Shown here: positions 1-4,675 of the stretch, in pieces
Position numbering within the stretch: the stretch's first letter is position 1
Layout of the letters: every line of letters begins with the position of its first letter
Source of the DNA: Elusimicrobia bacterium RIFCSPLOWO2_01_FULL_54_10
Lineage (GTDB): Bacteria; Elusimicrobiota; Elusimicrobia; 2-02-FULL-39-32
DNA length: 5,934 nucleotides
Direction: 5' to 3'
Assembly: GCA_001799975.1 (NCBI GenBank)
Contig: MGUQ01000083.1
Span: 437-6,370, forward strand
Notes under the pieces: model-generated
Told to the model about the DNA's origin: nothing
The model's database searches: none
Seen by the model: the letters and a program-made list of their open reading frames with translations, nothing else
Position numbers and translations under genes: made by a program

Positions 1-455
1 ATGCAAAGATGGAACGCCTCGATGACCACGCCCACGCCGCGCGGCTTCAAATGCTTCTCAATAGCCTGGGCGATTTCCTGGGTCATGCGCTCCTGGATCT
101 GGATACGGCGGGCAAAAATGTCGACGACGCGCGGGATTTTGGAAAGCCCGATGACCTTGCCGTTGGGGATGTACGCCACGTGGCACTTGCCGTAAAACGG
201 GAGGAGATGGTGCTCGCACATGGAATAGAAATCGATGTCTTTGACCAGCACCATTTGATTGTATTTTTCCTGGAAGGTAGCGCGCAGAAGGGTCTGCTCC
301 GCGCTCTGCTTATATCCGCTCGTAAGAAACTTGAATGATTCCATCACCCGCTTGGGCGTGCGCTTCAAGCCCTCTCGGTTGGGGTCTTCGCCGATGGCTG
401 TAAGTAAATTCTTGATGAGCGGCTCAATGGCCGCGATTTTCACCTTGCGTTTCAT
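1..455 (-). CDS. folE: GTP cyclohydrolase I (FolE), 3' end cut by window edge
   Basis: This cytosolic enzyme converts GTP to 7,8-dihydroneopterin triphosphate, the first step of tetrahydrofolate (and often queuosine or biopterin) synthesis. Translating the minus strand from the ATG at 455..453 gives 151 open codons to the window edge. Seen: '[16 protein letters not shown]' at residues 22-37, '[13 protein letters not shown]' at 78-90, '[15 protein letters not shown]' at 95-109, 'QERMTQ' at 121-126 and 'EAFHLC' at 146-151. Family knowledge makes Cys80, His83 and Cys151 the three zinc ligands, and the 'CEHH' histidines part of the active site. The type I enzyme usually runs 180-220 residues, so only a short tail is missing, and nothing suggests a pseudogene. 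The ATG fits the family's usual N-terminus, but no Shine-Dalgarno sequence precedes it. Its stop lies outside, so it cannot be told whether other folate genes follow. Confidence 0.96.
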   Translation of the reverse strand, partial: MKRKVKIAAIEPLIKNLLTAIGEDPNREGLKRTPKRVMESFKFLTSGYKQSAEQTLLRATFQEKYNQMVLVKDIDFYSMCEHHLLPFYGKCHVAYIPNGKVIGLSKIPRVVDIFARRIQIQERMTQEIAQAIEKHLKPRGVGVVIEAFHLC

Positions 456-475
456 GGGGAAGCTAACTTTTTACC

Positions 476-504
476 ATTTTCGTAGTGATCAGGCAAACTG
501 CCAA
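476..504 (-). promoter_or_regulatory. Possible sigma70-type promoter for folE
   Basis: In the short gap between higA and folE the minus strand carries TTGGCA (504..499), 17 bases, then GAAAAT (481..476), matching 5/6 and 4/6 of the sigma70 consensus. It ends about 20 bases before the folE ATG. A small hairpin, GGCA-GTT-TGCC (502..492), overlaps the -35. If real, folE is transcribed independently of the toxin-antitoxin pair upstream. The -10 match is modest, and no other evidence supports it. Confidence 0.3.
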
Positions 505-512
505 GTAATTAT
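504..512. repeat. 9-bp direct repeat AGTAATTAT, left copy
   Basis: AGTAATTAT here overlaps the stop codon of higA. The same nine bases recur at 1119..1127, just upstream of the higBA promoter, so the two copies bracket the toxin-antitoxin module. Both copies follow a CAAG context: CAAGTAATTAT here, CAAGTAGTAATTAT there. It could be the trace of an insertion or recombination event, or chance in AT-rich DNA. Confidence 0.4.
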
Positions 513-778
513 GCCGCATGAAGATGCTGGTTTGCTTCATAAAGATCCCCTGCATTTTGTAGATTCATCCAAAATTCTGGGGTGGTTTTAAGCACCTTGG
601 ACAACAGAATGGCCGTTTCTGCGGTTATCCCCCTTTTGCCATTAATTAGAGTATTAACCCGCTGAATTGGAACATTCATCTGCTTGGCCAATTCAAGCTG
701 GCTCATTCCCATAGGCTCAAGAAACTCCTTTAAAAGCATCTCTCCGGGGTGAGTCGGTTTTCTGTGTTTGGGTATCAT
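509..778 (-). CDS. higA: HigA-family antitoxin, XRE helix-turn-helix
   Basis: This is an 89-residue cytoplasmic DNA-binding antitoxin that neutralises the toxin encoded just upstream and represses their shared promoter. The N-terminus carries the HigA/VapI signature 'PTHPGEMLLKEFL' (residues 8-20). An XRE-type helix-turn-helix follows at about 25-62: 'MSQLELAKQMNVP' is the first part, and the recognition helix lies in 'PIQRVNTLINGKRGIT' (37-52). 'TTPEFWMNLQNAGDLYEA' (65-82) is the usual family tail. The ATG at 778 is preceded by a strong GGAGGG five bases away, the only clear ribosome site in the window. That fits the need to make more antitoxin than toxin. The toxin-first gene order is typical of higBA/graTA and the reverse of relBE. 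Length is normal and no defect is seen. Confidence 0.94.
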   Translation of the reverse strand: MIPKHRKPTHPGEMLLKEFLEPMGMSQLELAKQMNVPIQRVNTLINGKRGITAETAILLSKVLKTTPEFWMNLQNAGDLYEANQHLHAA

Positions 779-782
779 TTTT

Positions 783-788
783 CCCTCC
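783..788 (-). promoter_or_regulatory. Strong Shine-Dalgarno of higA, overlapping the higB stop
   Basis: The minus strand reads TAG-GAGGG-AAAA-ATG, so the GGAGGG motif shares its first G with the TAG stop of higB. Ribosomes ending on the toxin finish on the antitoxin's ribosome site, which suggests translational coupling. It fixes the higA start. Confidence 0.8.
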
Positions 789-1081
789 TAATCGTGATAA
801 TCTAAAATTCGCACGTTCTCAGCATTATTGTTGTGCCACTTAAAAACGACCCGGTATTGATCATTGATTCGTATACTATGGAATCCCTTCAAGCTACCCT
901 TGAGTGCTTCAAGCCTATTCCCCGGAGGAACCAACAAATCTTGGAAAGCATGCGCAATATTGATCATGTCGAGCTTTCTTGCGGCAACCTTCCAAATCCG
1001 GGACGGGATTCGCCTAGCTTCCTTGGAGTTTACTCCATGATAGATGTCTTCCGTCGTCTTGTCTCCGAAGCTGGTAATCAC
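788..1081 (-). CDS. higB: HigB-family toxin, RelE/ParE superfamily mRNA interferase
   Basis: This is a small basic toxin of the HigB/GraT type, which in characterised members cleaves mRNA on the translating ribosome when its antitoxin is lost. Counting from the TTG at 1087, the diagnostic segments are 'PGNRLEALKG' (residues 55-64), 'SIRINDQYRVVFKW' (71-84) and the terminal 'ILDYHD' (94-99). These are the family's hallmark strands and C-terminal His. I prefer the GTG at 1081..1079, giving 97 residues that begin 'MITSFGDK', for two reasons. HigB proteins usually begin near 'MI.SF.DK', and a TATAAT box ends at 1088, directly against the TTG, so the TTG would lie upstream of the transcript start. 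The TTG (99 residues) remains an alternative if a longer transcript exists. No Shine-Dalgarno is present. The stop lies nine bases before higA. Confidence 0.92.
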   Translation of the reverse strand: MITSFGDKTTEDIYHGVNSKEARRIPSRIWKVAARKLDMINIAHAFQDLLVPPGNRLEALKGSLKGFHSIRINDQYRVVFKWHNNNAENVRILDYHD

Positions 1082-1087
1082 TGACAA

Positions 1088-1116
1088 ATTATACCAGATT
1101 AACGGTATGTGTGCAA
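1088..1116 (-). promoter_or_regulatory. higBA promoter, perfect -10 and 17-bp spacer
   Basis: The minus strand has TTGCAC (1116..1111), a 17-base spacer, and a consensus TATAAT (1093..1088). The -35 matches only 3/6, but the -10 and spacing are ideal. The predicted transcript start, about 6-7 bases past the -10, is A1082 or G1081. That is at or one base before the preferred GTG start of higB, which would make the mRNA leaderless. Confidence 0.65.
1091..1108. promoter_or_regulatory. Candidate HigA operator, inverted repeat ATACC-N8-GGTAT
   Basis: On the minus strand ATACC (1108..1104) and GGTAT (1095..1091) form perfect 5-bp inverted arms around eight bases. The site fills most of the spacer and overlaps the first half of the -10, so a bound dimer would block RNA polymerase. 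HigA antitoxins are known to repress their own promoter as dimers on palindromes. Assignment to HigA rests on position alone. Confidence 0.5.
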
Positions 1117-1118
1117 GT

Positions 1119-1127
1119 AGTAATTAT
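1119..1127. repeat. 9-bp direct repeat AGTAATTAT, right copy
   Basis: Second copy of the repeat at 504..512, lying between the -35 of higBA and the end of the LAGLIDADG gene. Together the copies enclose the promoter, operator, higB and higA. Confidence 0.4.
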
Positions 1128-1133
1128 AGTGGG

Positions 1134-1475
1134 CTATGGAGCTCCCTTGGATAATGCTGGGTAATTCTTCAACATTTTTTGGAATCTTTCATAAGAATAG
1201 GGATCCAAATATTCGAAGGTGGTGTGTTTGAAGCGCTCTACTAATTCTTTCAAAGGCGCGCCGCGCACCATCCATTGGAAATAATTCCTGCCATCGTGCT
1301 TGTAGGGGCCGTACAGTTTGGAACCCGGCACAACATTGATCATCCATGCAAGGAGCTGGGCATGGCGCACATGCATGCGGAGCGTGATTTGGGGCTGTTT
1401 GCCATCCCCCCCGAAATGACCATCAGAAATAATGATTCCTAGCAATAAACCTAGAGAAAACTCATCAGTTTGCAT
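1134..1475 (-). CDS. Small free-standing LAGLIDADG homing-endonuclease-like protein
   Basis: A 113-residue protein with one LAGLIDADG motif, 'LLGIIISDG' at residues 11-19. Asp18 sits where the family has its metal-binding catalytic acid. The motif is followed by the expected beta-strand saddle: 'PQITLRMHVRHAQLLAWMI' (28-46), 'SKLYGPYKHDGRNYFQWMV' (52-70) and the helix 'LKELVERFKHTTF' (75-87). Single-motif members act as homodimers that cut long DNA targets. At 113 residues it is shorter than I-CreI (163), so it may be a minimal nuclease or a DNA-binding derivative. It is not inside an intron or intein: it stands 36 bases after the rhomboid gene and about 50 before higB. The ATG at 1475 has no Shine-Dalgarno. 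Family assignment is fairly sure; activity and target are unknown. Confidence 0.82.
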   Translation of the reverse strand: MQTDEFSLGLLLGIIISDGHFGGDGKQPQITLRMHVRHAQLLAWMINVVPGSKLYGPYKHDGRNYFQWMVRGAPLKELVERFKHTTFEYLDPYSYERFQKMLKNYPALSKGAP

Positions 1476-1492
1476 ATTTATATGTTACACCG

Positions 1493-1519
1493 TATTGTTT
1501 CATGTGATACATTACAATA
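1493..1519. repeat. Imperfect AT-rich inverted repeat between rhomboid and LAGLIDADG genes
   Basis: On the plus strand TATTGT (1493-1498) pairs with ACAATA (1514-1519), and inside it ATGT (1502-1505) pairs with ACAT (1509-1512) around a 3-base loop. Unequal bulges separate the two stems. It overlaps the rhomboid stop codon. It is too AT-rich and lacks a convincing U-tract for an intrinsic terminator; it could be a weak operator for the downstream gene or chance. Confidence 0.25.
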
Positions 1520-2177
1520 TTCTCTTGATTATCCCAATTGCAAAGCCAAATACAAATCCTCCGGCATGAGCCCACCATGCCACTCCGCCCGCATCTTGAC
1601 CAGATGCCCTAGCCACATATAGAGCCGATGTGCCGCTGAAAGTTTGCATAAGAAACCAAAGACCCAGAAAGAAAAACGCCGGGATCTCTATGACCCTGCT
1701 GTAAAAGCCAAGGGGCACCAAAGTCATAACGCGAGAGTGCGGATAGAATATAAAGTAGGCGCCCAACACGCCGGCAATCGCTCCGCTGGCACCAACCATC
1801 GGAATCTGGCTGTTCGGATGAATGTAAACTTGCGCGAGTGCCGCTGCAATGCCGGCCAATATATAAAATGCCAAAAATTTCCAATGGCCGATGTTGTCTT
1901 CAACATTATCGCCAAACAAATAGAGGAACCACATATTGCCCAGGATATGCATAAGCCCACCATGCATGAATTGAGAAGAGATAAGAGTTGAGAAGTGAAG
2001 ATAGGGGTCTTGCAAAAACACCACGGGGATAATGGCGTGGTTGAAAATGAAGCGTTCAAGCTCTGCTGCAGAGTCAAAGCTCATTTGCATGATGAATACG
2101 GCAATATTCACGGCGATGAGAAAGTAAGTGACGATGGGAATGCTTCTGGACGGGATGCTGTCTCGGAGCGGAATCAC
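1512..2177 (-). CDS. Rhomboid-family intramembrane serine protease
   Basis: A 221-residue polytopic inner-membrane protease that cleaves transmembrane helices of substrate proteins inside the bilayer. The catalytic dyad is visible: Ser131 in 'GASG' (129-132) and His204 in 'WWAHAGGFVFG' (201-211). The oxyanion-side motif is His77 and Asn81 in 'MHILGNMWFLYLFGDNVED' (76-94). Hydrophobic stretches lie at about 13-32, 62-90, 100-118, 126-146, 165-180 and 200-218, giving the six-helix core. The N-terminus 'MIPLRDSIPSRSIPIVTYFLI' is typical of bacterial rhomboids and supports the GTG start at 2177..2175. A run of GGGG directly abuts that codon, too close for a normal ribosome site. The gene begins seven bases after the kinase stop, so it is probably co-transcribed and coupled. 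Substrate unknown. Confidence 0.95.
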   Translation of the reverse strand: MIPLRDSIPSRSIPIVTYFLIAVNIAVFIMQMSFDSAAELERFIFNHAIIPVVFLQDPYLHFSTLISSQFMHGGLMHILGNMWFLYLFGDNVEDNIGHWKFLAFYILAGIAAALAQVYIHPNSQIPMVGASGAIAGVLGAYFIFYPHSRVMTLVPLGFYSRVIEIPAFFFLGLWFLMQTFSGTSALYVARASGQDAGGVAWWAHAGGFVFGFAIGIIKRIL

Positions 2178-2184
2178 CCCAAGA

Positions 2185-4665
2185 TTATACTACTTCGGCT
2201 TGCTGTTCCCTGTGCCGTGGAAGAAGAAACCTGAAAGTGGAACCTCTGCCAGGCTCGGACTCCACCCAAATTCTGCCGCCGTGCATCTCGATGATGGATT
2301 TTGAAATAGCCAGGCCAAGCCCGGTGCCGCCCACTTTGCGCGTAAGCGAGGAGTCCACTTGATAGAACATGCTGAAGATTTTCTCTTGATCGTCTTTTTT
2401 GATGCCGACCCCGCTATCCGCAACGCTGACCAAAACAAAATCTCCCAAATCATCCGCGGACATTTTTATTGTTCCGCCGGCTGGAGTGAATTTTGTCGCA
2501 TTTGAGATTAGATTGTCTATTACTTGTTTCACCCTTGATTCATCTGCGACCACCATAGGAATCTTCTTGTCCATATGAAGTTCAAATGAAATATTCTTCG
2601 TCTCAATTCCGGACCGGTAGGTAACATGCGCATCCTGAATGACTTTTTCTATGGACACGGGCTGAAGGATGATCTTCATCTGCCCCGATTCTATCCGGGA
2701 GATGTCGAGAAGGTCCAAAATGAGGAGCGACAGGCGCTCGATCGAATTGTGCGCGATATTTAAAAATCTTTTTTGCTGTTCATTGATGGGCCCCGCGTCC
2801 TCGGAAAGCACCACGTCCACAAAGCCCTTGATGGCTGTGACGGGCGTGCGAAGCTCATGGGACACCATGGAGACAAATTCTGTCTTGACGCTGTTGAGCC
2901 GTTCCAGCTCACGGTTGGCCGCGATGATTTTTTCATACAACCGCGCGTTGTGCACGATGACCGCGCTCCGGTCCGCAATCAGCTCGGCCAGGCGCACGTG
3001 GTCCTCGCCGAAAACCCCTTCTTCAGAGCTGCCCAGCCGCAGCACGCCGATGACTTCCTGCTCCACCTTGAGCGGCACAAGCAGAAGCGAGCGGATTTTA
3101 TGCTCCAGGCCCAGGCGGGAAAGGGAAAAATCCTCATGTACATTTTCAACAATGCGTGATTTCTTGTCGGCAAAAACCTGCGAGCTCACATTTTTGGGAT
3201 CGCGCAAAAAATTGGGGTCGGACGAGGGCGACGCTCCGGAAACGGAAGCGGGAAACGACATCAGCTCCGCGGAGGCGGGCTCCAAAAGCAGAAAATCGCA
3301 AAGCTCGCATTTGAAAGTTTTGTTCACCACGCGCACGATTTTGGCAAGGATGAATTCCAAAATCGGAGTCGCGTAAAAGGATTCGTTGATTTCCTGAAGC
3401 GCGGAGAGGTCCGTGAGGCGTTTGCGGTTTTGTCCTTCCAAATCCGCATTTTCAATGGCCGTGGCGATGCGGATGGCCACCAGAGTGAGGGTCCTCAAAT
3501 CCTCATCGCGAAGTTTGTCGGACGCTTCCGGCCCTGTGCCCGCGTCGCGGATGGGATTGGACAGCAGGAGCACTCCGTGAGCTCCTTGAGCGGTTTTTAG
3601 AGGGGCGGCCACCATGGAGCGGATAATAATTTTGTCCAGTTTGCCTCCCAGGACGGGCTGGCCCGAGAGATTCGCCAGCTCGCGCCCGAGTGAAGCCGGT
3701 CCGCCGCTGAAATAGCGGATCTCCGCGTTCGTGAAGGCCGAAATGATGCTGGAAAGCAGCGGGCCTCCTTCGGCATCTGTCGGAAAGCCGAAGGTTTCAT
3801 TGTCTCCGCGAGGAAGCCCGAAAGATGGGAACCCGAGGGACAGTTCCGGCCGCCGGCCCTTGGGGGCGGTATTGATGAGAAACCCCACATGCTCAACATT
3901 GAAAAAATCGGCGATTTTGGGAGCCACGGAATCCAGAAGGTCCTCCAAATTGGCCTGCATGCTGGCGGAAAGCGTGATTTCATAAAGCGCCTTCAACTCC
4001 CGCACGCGGCGGATCAGGCGGGCGTTGGTTTGTGTGAGTTCCTGAGTTGTGGAAGTGACTTCGGATGTGAGGCGGCGGTTGAATTTCTCCATGGTGTCCA
4101 TCATTTCGATGTTCCGCATGCCCACGGAGAGCACCTGAAGATAAGGCCTGAGCGATTCGGAAACTTCCGGGGAGAAAAAATTTTCGTCGGGACTGGCGGC
4201 GAGAAAGAGGCCCAGGTTGTGGCTTTGCAGCATGATGGGGGCCACGAGGACACTGCCCCAGCCGGACGCCTTGAAGAGGTGCTCGGAATCCGGAGCTTGA
4301 GAGAACTGGCTCCGGGCAATCACCAGGCCCTGGCCCGTGGTGGCGGAGCGGCCTAGAACACCCTGCCCCAGAGGAACTGTGAAACGGGTCACGAATGAGG
4401 GTGAAAACCCGCGGTGGGAGCGGATGCGGTAAACCTGCTCGTCCTCCAGCATCAGCACACCGCAATCCACACCGTAGCTTTCGCGGATGGCGGAGAGCAA
4501 ATAGCCCAGCACCTGGTCCAAGTCCCGGTAATGCGTCATCCCCTGGGAAATCATGAGGAGCCTCTCGAGATTTTTGGGTGACGCCCCCGGGAAGTCCAGC
4601 GGGGGCGGTTCCATCTTGAGGAGGGCGGTGAGGGTGGACAAGAATTCTCGGGCCGCGGCAATCAC
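2185..4665 (-). CDS. Soluble multi-GAF sensor histidine kinase
   Basis: An 826-residue cytoplasmic two-component kinase. I see no transmembrane segment or signal peptide. Order: GAF-like region 1 at about 30-185 ('GVLMLEDE', 'GQGVLGRSATTGQGLVI'); coiled-coil helix about 186-230; divergent GAF-like region 2 about 230-410; GAF-like region 3 about 415-580 ('IRSLLLVPLKVEQEVIGVLRL', 525-545); HisKA about 590-660 with phospho-acceptor His603 in 'VSHELRTPVTAIKGF'; HATPase about 705-817. The N box is 'QVIDNLISNATKF' (714-726), G1 is 'DSGVGI' (750-755), the F box is 'FSMFYQVD' (764-771) and G2 is 'GGTGLGLAI' (779-787), so the kinase core is intact. There is no receiver domain, so a partner regulator lies elsewhere. 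The GTG start at 4665 has no Shine-Dalgarno; the Met at residue 18 is a less favoured alternative. It begins ten bases after the DnaA-like gene. Ligands of the GAF regions are unknown. Confidence 0.93.
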   Translation of the reverse strand: MIAAAREFLSTLTALLKMEPPPLDFPGASPKNLERLLMISQGMTHYRDLDQVLGYLLSAIRESYGVDCGVLMLEDEQVYRIRSHRGFSPSFVTRFTVPLGQGVLGRSATTGQGLVIARSQFSQAPDSEHLFKASGWGSVLVAPIMLQSHNLGLFLAASPDENFFSPEVSESLRPYLQVLSVGMRNIEMMDTMEKFNRRLTSEVTSTTQELTQTNARLIRRVRELKALYEITLSASMQANLEDLLDSVAPKIADFFNVEHVGFLINTAPKGRRPELSLGFPSFGLPRGDNETFGFPTDAEGGPLLSSIISAFTNAEIRYFSGGPASLGRELANLSGQPVLGGKLDKIIIRSMVAAPLKTAQGAHGVLLLSNPIRDAGTGPEASDKLRDEDLRTLTLVAIRIATAIENADLEGQNRKRLTDLSALQEINESFYATPILEFILAKIVRVVNKTFKCELCDFLLLEPASAELMSFPASVSGASPSSDPNFLRDPKNVSSQVFADKKSRIVENVHEDFSLSRLGLEHKIRSLLLVPLKVEQEVIGVLRLGSSEEGVFGEDHVRLAELIADRSAVIVHNARLYEKIIAANRELERLNSVKTEFVSMVSHELRTPVTAIKGFVDVVLSEDAGPINEQQKRFLNIAHNSIERLSLLILDLLDISRIESGQMKIILQPVSIEKVIQDAHVTYRSGIETKNISFELHMDKKIPMVVADESRVKQVIDNLISNATKFTPAGGTIKMSADDLGDFVLVSVADSGVGIKKDDQEKIFSMFYQVDSSLTRKVGGTGLGLAISKSIIEMHGGRIWVESEPGRGSTFRFLLPRHREQQAEVV

Positions 4666-4675
4666 GGGGAAGGGG

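Noticed and set aside
1..455. folE as a truncated pseudogene
   Set aside because: The frame is open to the window edge, all three zinc ligands are present, and the last partial codon is compatible with the family sequence. The truncation comes from the window.
1138..1145. Perfect palindrome GGAGCTCC at the end of the LAGLIDADG gene
   Set aside because: Eight bases, inside coding sequence, no loop and no repeat elsewhere; expected by chance.
1134..1475. LAGLIDADG gene as part of an intein or intron
   Set aside because: The neighbouring genes are complete on both sides, with their own starts and stops, and no split host gene or splicing motif is seen.
1493..1519. Intrinsic terminator after the rhomboid gene
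   Set aside because: The stems are AT-rich and bulged with no G/C-rich core or proper U-tract, so termination here is not supported.
2669..3376. Long plus-strand open frame (235 codons) opposite the kinase
   Set aside because: It lies wholly inside a kinase region with intact motifs, and its Ser/Arg-rich translation is typical of an antisense shadow.
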